NCBI GenBank assembly: GCA_963693085.1
Contig: OY856409.1
Coordinates: 1,534,503,072 to 1,534,567,071 of the forward strand
DNA: 64,000 nucleotides
Direction: 5' to 3'
Source of the DNA: Alisma plantago-aquatica
Lineage: Eukaryota; Streptophyta; Magnoliopsida; Alismatales; Alismataceae
In this document: in pieces, positions 49,503-60,833 of the stretch
Position numbering within the stretch: position 1 is the first letter of the stretch
How the letters are laid out: the number at the start of each line of letters is the position of its first letter
The notes under the pieces: generated by a model
The model's database searches: none
The model's input: only the letters and a program-made list of their open reading frames with translations
Told to the model about the DNA's origin: nothing
Position numbers and translations under genes: made by a program

Positions 49503-49736
49503 ATGGACATCGATTGTATTGCTCAGATATTATATAGTCTCATTAGATAATATGAAATATATCAATCTTATTTATAGCTCATTAATTATATATATACATC
49601 ATTCTCTTTACCGGTAATTAAAGCTGACCCCACTACAGGAACGGACTTACCAGATGTACATGCTCCCTATACGATGGGAGAATTAAATGAAGTAAGAGAA
49701 GAATGGGCAACAACCATACAAATAGTGGGGATTTTG
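49503..49736 (+). pseudogene. Ulp1-like gene 3' end, remnant in CACTA 2
   Basis: From ATGGACATCGATTG on, the sequence matches the complement of 28547-28785 in CACTA 1, first as the end of the catalytic-Cys exon, then an intron, then the last exon (DLPDVHAPYTMGELNE, then EEWATTIQ) and a stop at about 49736. The catalytic residues themselves are deleted, so it cannot encode a working protease. Confidence 0.85.
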
Positions 49737-50140
49737 TAAATGAATTTCTGAATTATAATATGTGTGAATGTTTCTACATGTCTAGATGTTTCTACATGTG
49801 TCTGAGTGAAAATGAATGAAAGTGTTGGTTACTATATGAATGTTTCTACCTGTGTGAATGTGAATGAATGGAACTACAGATTGCTAGCTACATGAATGTT
49901 TCTAAATGTGTGAAAATAGAATGGAACTGCAGGTTGTATTGCTAAATGCATGTGTGAATATTTTTGTTGTTAAATTTGCAGGTTTGTGGCCTGTTGTTGG
50001 CTGATATCAATGGATGTCGTAAAACCTGCAGTTCAGTTAATTGAACTGCAGGTTTCTCATCCTACGACCAGCCACAGCAGGTCTGCAGGTCTGTAAAAAA
50101 AAAATAGGTGTCGGTTATTTGTAAATAACCGACACACAAT
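49737..50140. other. 3' flank of the CACTA 2 genes with short repeats and a palindrome
   Basis: The repeated word TGTTTCTACATGTGTGAATG corresponds to a similar word set at 28380-28470 in CACTA 1. A 34-bp near-perfect palindrome (AAACCTGCAGTTCA / TGAACTGCAGGTTT) lies at about 50022-50055; CACTA 1 has a decayed version near 28185. There are no genes. The stretch leads into the right subterminal array. Confidence 0.7.
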
Positions 50141-50620
50141 GATGTAATGTCGGTTTTTTAGATATAACCGGCGCCTATTTCCTGTGGCGCGAACATATAT
50201 GGTGTCGGTTTCTTACTACAAACCGACACTGATAGTGCCCAAGCTGGCACCAATAACGCGCCAATAACAGGCGTCGGTAATTGTAAACAACCGACACATA
50301 ACGTTACAGTGTCGGTTATTTAAATGTAACCGACACATATTCTTTTGGTACGAAGACATATTTCGTCGGCTTTTGGCTTATAACCGACATTGATAGCGCC
50401 CAAGATGGTGCCCTTTCTGTGGCGCGAAGGGTTTGGGCGTCGGTTTCTTATCTAATAACCGACGCCTATAGTCCCCTGATGGCGCATTTTCGATCGCGCG
50501 CGAAGAGTTTGGGTGTCGGTTCTGGAACCGACGCGTAATGGGTGACCTTTTAGTGTCGCCCACATAGGCGTCGCTCAGAAACCGACCCTAAAGGCCTTAA
50601 ATAACCGACACTAAAGGTAG
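50100..50620. repeat. Subterminal GTCGGTT/AACCGAC palindrome array, right end of CACTA 2
   Basis: More than ten GTCGGTT words and complements with short loops are present, matching the left subterminal zone of CACTA 1 in inverted orientation, including the shared stretches GGCGCGAAGGGTTTGG near 50420 and GCGCGAAGAGTTTGG near 50500. Confidence 0.88.
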
Positions 50621-50634
50621 GTTCTGTAGTAGTG

Positions 50635-52120
50635 GATGTTGAAGAGTTCATGGAAAAGGGGGATAAGGTGATCAAGGTTTATGACAAAGAACCATTGTCG
50701 GAAAAGTCTTGTGGAGATTCTAAGAGCATCAAAGATTCTATTGTTCCACTTTTTCTTGAGAGTATCGAGTGCACCAAAGTTATGGAACCCCCCTACAATA
50801 ATGAGGAAAAACACCAAGTGGCCTACAATGATTCAGAAGACAATACCATGTGTCTCACCCCCATATGAAGCAATGATACCAACTTTGCCACCATTTTTTG
50901 GAAGTGACGAGGGTATTCACAGTTCAATTTTCTACCGATTCGGTGATGAGATGACATTTGTTATCCCACATTACAATGAGATGATGACATTGGATGTTCC
51001 ATTCCATTGGGAGTCAATGGTAGCCCAAGCTCCACCTCATGTGATAAACATCACCTCCTTGTTGAACCAAGACTTTCAATCTATTTCCAAATATGTTGAT
51101 ACAAGTAGGAGATTTTCCTTTGATGCCTTAGAAGGTCCACACACCAAGGTTTGGTGTGGCTGTACTTGGAGCTTTTTAGAATCCTTGAAATAAAGAATGG
51201 TAGGCTTTTAAACATTCCTTTCCTTGGTTAAGGATGTTTGCATTAGGAAGATGAAAGTAGTACTAATGCCACCAACATGAATCATTGCTATAAAACAATG
51301 TGAATTTCATCATGTGAGGACACTTTTTAGAGAAAAGGAAGACCCAGGAACCCCTCTTATCACTTTTTACATAAATCTACAAGTTTTCGAGTGTGCACTT
51401 CTAGATTTTGGGCTCAAGCATGAGCATCATATCATTTGACATATACTCACAACTTGTCTTAAAGAAAATGGAACTAAAAGATTATGTCATAATAATGGTC
51501 GATGAATCTAGGTGAATGCCTATGGGCATGTTGACAAGTGAGATAGTGGCATTAGATAGGAGAGTAACCATAAATTTCCCAACTAATTTTTTGATCAAGG
51601 ACATTGACCCAATGGAGGGGAAGGATTACATCGTCATGTGAAGGCTCTTCTTATCCACAGCTGATGTGGAGATTAAGATGAGAACACACCGTTTGGAATC
51701 ACATATAGGAGGATGAAGAGAGACTTCTTTATGTTCACTAAAGAAGAGAGACAAAAACTAAGTGATGAGGATCTTTGCAGCAACTTGGACAACCCTGATT
51801 TTAAAGAAGAGTGATTGGCAAACCACTATTACTTATCAATGCATGTCCCATGGGATGAAGACCATGTTGTTAGAGCTTTGGAAAGGATCACTTTGGAAGA
51901 GGAAAGAAACATTTTTGGTGAGAACACTTAATGGGGAAAGAACAACAATCCTGGTTGAAGGTAGCACCAGTGGGAGGCAACCCATGTGGTTTAAGATTCT
52001 CAAAACCTCCTTATATCTATTACACTTTGGTTTTTCCAAAAAATACACACATACATCATACTTGATAGTTTTGTTGTTTGTGAATCATGTTAGAGAAGGT
52101 ACCATGGATAAAAGATGAGG
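50635..52120 (+). pseudogene. Athila-type gag end and protease-like remnant
   Basis: This is the continuation of the gag region interrupted by CACTA 2. Open pieces include 50635-50868 (acidic and Lys-rich, with VPLFLESIECTKVM) and 50681-51193 in another frame. A protease-like motif lies near 51400-51450 (ALLDFG, then SMSIISFDIYSQL after a one-base shift), comparable to the A-L-x-D-x-G-x-S pattern of aspartic proteases of Athila elements. The usual third residue after the Asp is kept but the context is altered, and stops surround it. The last recognisable coding stretch ends near 52120. No reverse transcriptase, RNase H or integrase motifs follow. Confidence 0.6.
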
Positions 52121-53796
52121 CATGAAGGATCTAGTCAAGGAGAAGATCAAAATTTAAATGAAAAATGATGATTAGTGAAAAAACTATAGGAAGAAGCCCA
52201 AAACAGCCATGCTCCACATCACAGTTATGTTGCCTTAAGACAGAACGGTCATTTTGCTCACACGAACATGGTGGCCCTTCCCTACTCACCTAGTTCTATG
52301 TTGATCACTCCATCTCTTGGTGGTTGTCTACTATAACTTACCCTCTACCCTACTATTCTAAACTTCTATTTCATGTTGTGGATAGTATGATTTAAAAGTT
52401 TGGGGTGGTAGGGTGGTAAGCCCTTCCTCTACCTCATTTACCTCTATATTCCTTATTCTTCATTTTGTAGTGGTGATCAAACAGTCTAACTAACTCTTAT
52501 ACTTGTCCATCCACACTTTGTTCAGTTGTTGTTGTATTCATGCATACCATGTAGTTCAATTCCATGCGTTTTTGCGTTAACTTTCAAAAAAAAATTGCTC
52601 TTTTTTCCATTCTTTCTCATGCATTTCATCTCATGCAGATTTATGGTAATTTTTTTACATTTTATCTGGGATTTTATTGATTAATGCTTTTTATTCTCTA
52701 AATATAGGTTTGGATGTTATTAAATGCAAATTGGCACCATTTTGGCCTATTTTGCCTAGATTGGAAATTCCCTAACCAAAAGTATGTTGTGACTCAATCT
52801 CTATTTAATAAATTGTAATTGTCAATCTATGAAAAATGCATGTTAAGTTTCTATATTCTATTGCTAAATGGTCGTGATTGTTGACTTTTTACATGTGAAT
52901 CATCTCTCTTATGTTTGTGAATAGTTTGTTTAAATTGTGATTTGAACAAGCTATGAACTCTTAGGGCCTATGGAATCATTTGATAGAAATATGAATTTCA
53001 TGATTGTTTACTCATGTGGTGTGACATTATTTGATGAAGTGTTGGAATAGCCTTTATGCATGAAGTTTTATCTTGAGAACCACACTAGTGACTCCTCTTT
53101 GACTCGACTTTTCTTTTATCACCTTCTTACCTCTCTACCTCATGGAACGATGCCAAAGTGCACATATATAGACGTGGACACCTCCAAAAGTTTGGGGTGG
53201 CCACGTCTATATATCCTCACTTCACTCTCACCACCATATGCCACACCTACAACAAGGGAAAGGAAAAGAAAAAGAAAAGAACAGAAAAAACAAAAATAAA
53301 ACAAAAGATGCTCCTATGTACGAGCATCTAAATAATGAAAATATGAGTCTATGTAATAGCACTCCCATCTCCTACCACAATCCTTTCTTCTATTATCATA
53401 CCCATTAAGCTAGGAAACATCAAACTATCTCACTTCACACTTTTTTCACAGCTACATGGGCTACTTTGTGTGGTTTGAAGCATAATATTGAATGCATGAA
53501 AGTGAAACAACACTCCTAGTCATCTTTGAAATGGTCTACCTGGAGCTACATGAAAGGCATATTGATTGATTGTGCATATGACCTATATTTGAAGTTTGTA
53601 TGCTCAATGCTCTTTTCATGATTGGTTTGTGAAAGTGGAGAGGAGAGGGGTAGAACACATGTACTTAGTCACTTTTAGGCCCATTTAGTCCATAATCATC
53701 TTTTACAATGCATTTGTCATTCTTTCTTGTTGAAAGAAATTGAAGAGAGATTAAGTTGGAGCATTTGAGTACAAGTATGTTTTAAGTTTGGGGTGG
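52121..53796 (+). other. Athila-like 3' internal region with PPT-like repeats
   Basis: The stretch is non-coding. The motif AAAAGTTTGGGGTGG occurs at 52394-52408 and 53186-53200, and as TAAGTTTGGGGTGG at 53783-53796 directly before the 3' LTR. The last copy is the probable polypurine tract that primes second-strand synthesis; the first two look like extra copies. A small inverted repeat (ATATATAGACGTGG / CCACGTCTATATAT) lies at about 53165-53213 around the second copy. Confidence 0.6.
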
Positions 53797-56376
53797 TGAT
53801 GCAGCCCTATTTTAGGACTCCATCTTGTGTCTTTTTGAATCATAATCACAAATAAAGGTTGTTAGATTGCAAGCTATTCTCTCGATGCATGATTTCATAT
53901 CATATATACTTATGGTTGCTTTTTTGTGTTTTTTTCAGGATTTTGTACATGCATTGGATGTAAATGAGAGAGAAGGAGAGGATCATTGGGTTTCCACACC
54001 ATGAGATTGGACCCAGATCTTCCCCAAGAATTCCTTGAATAGAAAAAATTGCCCTAAAGTAATAAGCAAACATTTGAAGAAGTTTGAAGTAAAAGTCAAC
54101 TAGCAAGACACCCACCACAGGTTGTGGTACTCCTCCACGGCAATGGCTAGATGGTCCAAATCCACATGAGATCAACTTTTTGAGCATCAACTACCACAGT
54201 CATAATGATCATGGTATACTGAGTCCCCCAGGTCTGTAGCCATCAGAATAGTCATGGCCAAAATTCACCATCACCCTCATGACACAACGCCACGACCATG
54301 GTGAAGATGCTAAAACATCCATACACTTTGCATGAAATACAAAGGATTGACCATGTTTGTGGCCACCACAACAACTATGAAGAATAACGATCAGCATTAC
54401 TGTGACAACCAACATGACCGTGTCACGCATAGGACAAAACGGGCAACAATGAAGAACGATCGAAGTACCCTCCTCTAGCAAGGTTGTGCTCCACAGCATA
54501 GGCATGGCGCCATCCACCCAGCACTACCATGGCACCCGCCATGACTATGGCCATCCCACTTCCTTAACCTTCACTCCACAACATGCATCTACCTCACATG
54601 TATCATTCCCCATGACCATGCCAACCCACACTCACCACAACCATGACACCCACCACGACTGTGGAGACCACATAACCCTATTCAATTTTTCCATTTCATT
54701 CTCAACATTACCCCTACTTAACCTAATGCTTCCCTTTATGCATAGGTAGCGGATGGAGCTTGAGGTTAGGTTCCTCTAGCATTCATTTCCACCCCCTAGA
54801 GCATTCAAGATCTCCTACCTACCCCCTTCAATATCCACCTCATTTCCACACAAAAACCCCTAGTTTTTAGGGTTTTCACCACCAAACCTCATTTATTCGT
54901 GCGATTTTGTACTTAGAGGGATGTGCTTCAACTACAGCAAGGAAGGGAAGAAGGAGGATCTTCAATGAGCTACCATGGTCTTCTTCCTCTTTCTTCTTTC
55001 CTTTTTTCTCTTTTGTTTGATTATGAGTAGCTAATCTCCCTTAGTGGGTTGTCTGTGGGATAAAATGTTACTTTGATACCATGTTGGGGAATGTAAATTG
55101 TATTGAACATATTTTTATTCCAGGATGATTTTCTCTTGCTTCTATCTCATTTCCCATTATGTTACTTTTGAATTTTTATTCTAAACATGGATTTCTTGTT
55201 ATATGATGCTTGAAAACACTTGGATTCTAGGGGAAAATGAATTATGTGTAGCTATCTTAGGAATTTCTCCTAGGTCCAACTAGTGGATCCCTAGCTAGCA
55301 CCCTATCTTCCTACATACAAATCTCTTCTCCTACAACTAAGTGTGAGATCCAAGTAGGTAGTGTAACAAAGATTAGTGCAATTGCTTAGAGTTTCCTAAA
55401 GGCTAGATGGTGAGTAGCATAAGGTGAAACACCCTTATCTCTGCTCTCCTTTCCTACCCTTGGCTCTCAATTTCCCTAATAACCCTTACCCTAGAAACCT
55501 ATATTAGTGGAATCCAATAGAATATACCTAGACCATGGTCTAATTGAGCCTCTTAAGGCTACATAGAGGATGAAAGGGTGTAATTTCCCTCCCACACTCA
55601 ATTTTATCCATGGCCACCCAATAGTCTAGGGTTGTTCCATTGCATTTGACTATATTGTTTGCTTTGGAAATCTAGAATGAAAATACAGTATTTGCATGTT
55701 ATATCAACCCCCAACTTGGATTCTTGTGACATTCACCCAAACGGCCCACTCTTCTCATAATTTGCTAAAACCCACCTTTCTTAGTTTGCTCATGCTAGTG
55801 TAGTTAATTGCCTTAATTGTTCCTTAGATTAATTGCTTAGTAATTGATAATTAGGCCTTTCTTGAGTAGTTGGTTCTCTCTTGAGCTTGCTAGTGTTAAT
55901 CTTGCTAGTTAGTGATAACCTTGGTCATTAATTGCTCTAGTTCTTGACTTGCTCCATTAGTGTAAATTAGCTTAGTCTCTTGCTCTTGCTTACTTAGTTG
56001 TATTCTTTGTTAATCACAATTGCATGTTTAGGGTTAACTTAGGGTTTTTGCTAATCTAGTTTCCATTCTTGCACTCAATTTCTTACATCATTAGTGTAAT
56101 CAACCAAAAAATCCTAAAAACCCTACTCTCCACTTTAGGAATGTAGCTCACCCTAACATAGCTCTAGTGCCCCCTCTCTCCCTATGGATCGACCCCTCAC
56201 TTGCCACTCACATATACTACAATATGATCTCATGCACTTGTGGGTGATATATTGTGGTCTATGTGAATGTGTTAGTATAGGGCCCTCCTACAAATTTGAA
56301 AGACACGAGTGTATTTTGTTTGCACGCATCCAATCAATGTTTAATTGATTTGGGTGTGTGTTGGGAAGATGCACCA
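53797..56376 (+). repeat. 3' LTR of the Athila-like element
   Basis: It pairs with 38100-40674 over its whole length and ends at ACCA 56376, followed by GTCAT, which nearly repeats the GTCAC preceding the 5' LTR. It is preceded by the purine-rich AAGTTTGGGGTGG. Confidence 0.9.
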
Positions 56377-59300
56377 GTCATCAATGGTTGGAACCATCCC
56401 AAGTCCATAAAATGAACTTCTTTATCCATATGGTATCATCTAATATGTTCAAAACAACAAGGTACTTGGATTCTATTGTAAAATTAGTAATTGTCTCTTG
56501 CTCAAAACATTTCCAACTTACAGATATGTAATTAAGGAAAAATAGAAGTATGGATTGTGATCATTTTATCAGTTCAGAAGCTTGCATCAATGTAACCCTT
56601 TACACCCAACTCTTTCTTATCACTATAAACAATGAACTATCCTTAATGATTCTCAAGTACTTAATGATATTCTTTATGGTAGTCTAATGACATTCACTGG
56701 GATCTGATTGATATCTGTTCGTCATGTCCAAAACATACTAGATAATAGGATGAGTGCAAAATATTGTGTATATGATCGTTTCTATTGTGAATGAATATAC
56801 CATCTTACTCACATGTTCCCATTCCTCGTAGATAATAGGAAATTGGGCTCTAGAGAGACTTATTCCATGGGGCATGGTCTAATTTCCTCTCTTTGAGCAT
56901 GCATGTTGAACCTTTTCAACATCTTTCAATGTATGTACTTTGTCTTAGGCCAAGAATCCTTCTAGATCTGTCTCTATGGGTCTTAATTCTTACCCAATAG
57001 GATTATTCACCTAAATCCTTCATATAGAAGGCATTTCCTAACTAGGGTTTTGTGGAATTTGTAGAGTACATTTTTCATTCCTTCATACAATATAAGGAAC
57101 ATAATTATGATCCCACAAACCTTCTTGTAAACATAAGTTTCATCTTCTTTTTTATCAAAAGTCAAACTTTTTAACTGCCTTATCAAATTGAAGATCCCAG
57201 CTCCAAGATGCTTGCTTCAGTCTAAAGGCTGACCTTTGTAGTCAAACTACAATGACAAGCATGATGATGATAGGCTTAACCATGGTAATTGGTGAAAATA
57301 TTTAATCTTGTTAAACACCTTGAATTTGTTTGAAATCCCTTTGCAACCAATCGACCTTCCATGTTGGTCTTCTTCTTAAAGACCCGTTTGCACCCTTTGG
57401 GTTTTACCCCTTCTTATAGATACATCAAGTTCCATACCTTGTTGGTTACGTGGAGTCCATCTTAGGTTTCATGGTCCCAATGTTTCCTTTGGAATTAATT
57501 CCTTTTCTAATAATACAGTCCCCTGAAAATAAACATTTTGTTGTCAGATGGAGTATATATATAAGTCTTATCAAAAAAATAACATTTATTTGGTTTGGAA
57601 AAAATCTTTCCAAGAAACTATTTTTGATATAATATTTACATTCCTAAATATGCATAAAAAGACATATCATGACAATTCTCGTGCCATTTTTCATATTATG
57701 TCTTTTAACTGATTTATATGTTACACAGTCTAGTGTAAATGTAAAGGTTTGTAGAGCATATCCACAAAACAAAATTGGAAGATTATCTAGACTTATCAAT
57801 GATTGTACCATGTCAAATAGGGTGGGATTCCTTCTGCTTGATACATCATTATGTTTCAAATGGATTCCATTTTGATACAATATCATGGTCTCATAGAAGG
57901 TCCTCAAACTCTAAGTATTCTTCACAATGATCGTATTGAAGTATTTTAATACAAGTATTCAAATTTAGCATTTGTTCTAAAAGTTTCACATACATCAATA
58001 TGTATGAGTCCAAATATATCACTCATTCTACCACTATTTCTAGTGAAAGGTGCTTTTGTCTTTTTCCCAATAAACAAGTCTAACATGTCTCTATTAGTTC
58101 AAAACCAAAAGAGTCTAGATAACCATTTTTATGGAATCTTATATATGCATTTCACTTTTATGTGCACTAGACAACAATGCTATAGGTATGTTGAGTCATC
58201 AAGTCATTCAGTACTAACATTATATATACTTCTCTCTAGAACTATCGAGTATAGGTCATTAAACATTTTGTGCCACTTCCATAAAAAAATTATGTTTTGA
58301 AATAAAACATCAACCTTTCATCATATAACATTCGAATACCACTCTTATCCAAATAAGATACAAAAATGGTGTTTATTGGAAGATACATAATAGCAATCCA
58401 CTAATTCTATTACAAGCCCACAAGGTCGAGATAAATGACATGTTGCAACTATAGTGGAAACAACTCTTGCACTGCACAACTTCACCATGTCTTGCTTACT
58501 TCTTCTTCGATCATGCACATCATAGTATGTCTACGATCCTCATCCAGTATCAAATACCATACTTGATGAAGAAAACATATTTATCTCAATGATGTATATA
58601 CATTTAGTGGAGATATCTATCTCCTACTTCTTCTTGAATTCCTCTACATAAAGTGGACAGTTCCTCTTCTAGCATCTAGGATAGTGACATTGTTCACACT
58701 TCCTTTCCTTACTCACTCCTCTCTTTGCTTTAAGTGTAGAAGAGTTGGATTTTGGTTGAATTTAGACCTCTTCTTAGCCTTTCCCTTTCCCTTGTACTTT
58801 CCTTTTCATCTACTAATTGTCATCATCGATCTAGGATTGTCCTTCTTCATTTGTGCTTTGACGTTTCTCAAGATGCCAAGCAACTCAGACAACAGTTTAT
58901 CAAAATTATTCATGTTGTAATTAATGAAAAATTGATTATATGATTCAAACAATGATTACAGAATCACATATGTGGACAACTATTTGTCTAAGGGAAATAC
59001 CAATCTTGTTAGGTTCTCACATACCCAATCAACTTGACTACATGTGGCCCCACTAGATCTCTCTCTACCATATTTCACTTGAACAATGTCTTTGAGATAT
59101 CATATCTCTCTTATCTTGTCTGGTCCTTAAACATGTTCTTGAGATGTGTTGACTTCCATGTTTTCATGTTATCTCTGCAACTCATAGTTCATTTAGCATA
59201 GCACCAGGCACTTGACATCCATGACATCCTTAGAATGCTTCTTATAAGCCTCCCTTTCAGCCTTGGTCATAGTGGGAGCAGGTTCATCTAGCTCTGGTAT

Positions 59301-59462
59301 CTCCACAACATAGAGCTTGCATTCTCGAGTGAGAACAATTCTCAACATCATGAAACAATCGTGGAAGTTATTCCCATTCAATTTGTCCTTCTCAAGGACT
59401 AATCCAATGAAATGTGATGGTGTTTGCCATCTGTTTCTATAATAAAATTCTGCATTTTTCAA
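56377..59462 (-). pseudogene. Ty1/copia gag-pol, decayed, minus strand
   Basis: Read on the minus strand from 59462: gag of the UBN2 type (LEKDKLNGNNFHDCFMMLRI; then ERYDISKTLFK near 59060); a degraded zinc knuckle ending KRNCPLYVEEFKKK (near 58650); the protease DTG motif (near 58548); the integrase start (APFTRNSGRMSDIFG then IHID, near 58030); a reverse transcriptase-like stretch near 57300 and FRLKQASWSWDLQFD near 57190; RNase H beginnings (IKYLRIIKDSSLFIV near 56670; WIKKFI near 56410). The order Gag-PR-INT-RT-RH is that of Ty1/copia. Many stops and frameshifts are present, so the gene is dead. The RNase H end continues at 37841-38099 on the far side of the Athila-like insertion. Confidence 0.85.
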
Positions 59463-60582
59463 AATAGGTTTAATTTGATTTGAAGTATTGATGATATTAG
59501 TTATTAATTAATTATTCTACCACTATTTTGTTCAAATTGATACCTCTCACTATGAATTCAGAAGATTGTAGCATACATAAAAAATGATTACCTTATTACC
59601 CAGCCAACACTGGCGCTCACGACCAATCATTAAGGTAGGAAACATTTGTCAATTGCATCTCATCTAACTTATGGATAGATGGTATTTGCAACTCCTTGGC
59701 ATAGTCCATTTGCATATTTCTAGGCACTTAATACTATTAAGGCCACCTAGTTAAGCCTAACCTAAAAGCCAACACGATAGAAATGCATCCTACTAAGGCA
59801 GACCTACATATCTACCATCACACTTCCACGAGATATACTGTGCACCACTCTATGGCGTGCCCATGCTTGGTCGATCAAGATTTTCATGTGTGTCACTTAT
59901 AGAAAGCATCTTAGACTTAACATTTATTGAGAAATTTTATCTGTAAATACATATACATGTCAAATCACCACATACTTATAATATGTATCATATACATACT
60001 ATATCCACATACAAAACATGCAATCACAATATATGAATGATGGTTGTGTCCATGCTAATGCATTTCTTTGGAGAGACAAAGAATTGTTGTCCACCTAAGA
60101 TCATACATCATATGCTTGCAACATGTATTGAAAAATCTTGTATTGGGAATAGTCTGATTGGTTGAGTGGACCCTCCAGTTGATCGATTGGACCACCTTTA
60201 GGTTGATTGATTCTCCATTAGTCGATTGGCTGGCTCTCGACTCAATGGCATGAATGGACTCCTCCAATTGATTTCTTGGGCCTCTAGTTTCTAGATTTGC
60301 TCCTTTAGTCGATCTACTTGACTCCTAGTCAGTCGAATCGCCCGGTTAGAACACCTTCTTCATACCATAAAAGGACACTAATTCTATCCTATTTTACATA
60401 TTACAATTTTTTAAATGTGAGTACCTTGAGTTACATTCGAGGGGAGTATAGAGAGGAAATCATTAAATTGTAGATGGAAAAAAAGAGGAAGGTTCAGTAT
60501 GCGATCAAATTTAGAAAAGGCATGAAATAAATCATTCAAATGCACATAAGTATCCAAATGGTTTAGGGTGATGCTTGTGAAT

Positions 60583-60676
<94 letters not shown>

Positions 60677-60821
60677 ATCTATGAGATATTCCCTAGTTTA
60701 TGTGCTATTTAATTAGATATGCACATTAATCACTAAAATATCTACATCGTATGCAATAATATAAATATAAAATTGAAACAAAATATGTCAAATAAATCCC
60801 AAAAAATAATAAGTTGGTGTA
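59463..60821 (-). other. Copia leader region between PBS and gag
   Basis: No gene is recognised. By its place between the primer-binding site and gag this is the untranslated leader of the minus-strand copia element. It holds a (TA)n tract and, at 60140-60340, several GTCGATTGG or TTGATCGATTGG words like those in the LTRs, so part of it may derive from another LTR. Confidence 0.5.
60586..60674. repeat. Long (TA)n microsatellite
   Basis: Some 44 uninterrupted TA units. Confidence 0.97.
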
Positions 60822-60833
60822 GCTCTGGTACCA
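60822..60833 (-). other. Copia primer-binding site (initiator tRNA-Met type)
   Basis: The minus strand reads TGGTACCAGAGC followed by TACACC, one base different from the TGGTATCAGAGC used by most plant copia elements, which is complementary to the 3' part of initiator tRNA-Met. It sits directly inside the right LTR, as expected for a minus-strand element. Confidence 0.8.

Larger units (their letters stand above)
42504..50634 (+). mobile_element. CACTA (En/Spm) element 2, 8131 bp, TSD GAT
   Basis: The perfect 13-bp inverted terminal repeat CACTACTACAGAA stands at both ends, flanked by the 3-bp duplication GAT (42501-42503 and 50635-50637). Both subterminal zones contain GTCGGTT/AACCGAC palindrome arrays. 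Internal order on the plus strand: GC-rich block, B3-like small ORF (44161-44637), palindrome (45131-45322), TNP2 transposase (45432 to about 48686), remnant of the Transposase_24 gene (48780-48850), hairpin (49083-49502) and the last part of the Ulp1 gene (49503-49736). It sits in the gag region of the Athila-like element, and is therefore younger than it. Confidence 0.96.
38100..56376 (+). mobile_element. Athila-like non-autonomous LTR retrotransposon, split by CACTA 2
   Basis: Two direct LTRs (38100-40674 and 53797-56376) begin TGATGCA and end ACCA. They are flanked by a 5-bp target duplication with one mismatch (GTCAC before, GTCAT after). Without the 8.1-kb CACTA insertion and its 3-bp duplication the element would be about 10.1 kb. 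The internal part has a decayed gag with the Athila-type pattern and a protease-like remnant, but I find no reverse transcriptase or integrase motif, so the element depended on a relative for movement. It is inserted in the RNase H region of the minus-strand copia element. Confidence 0.88.
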
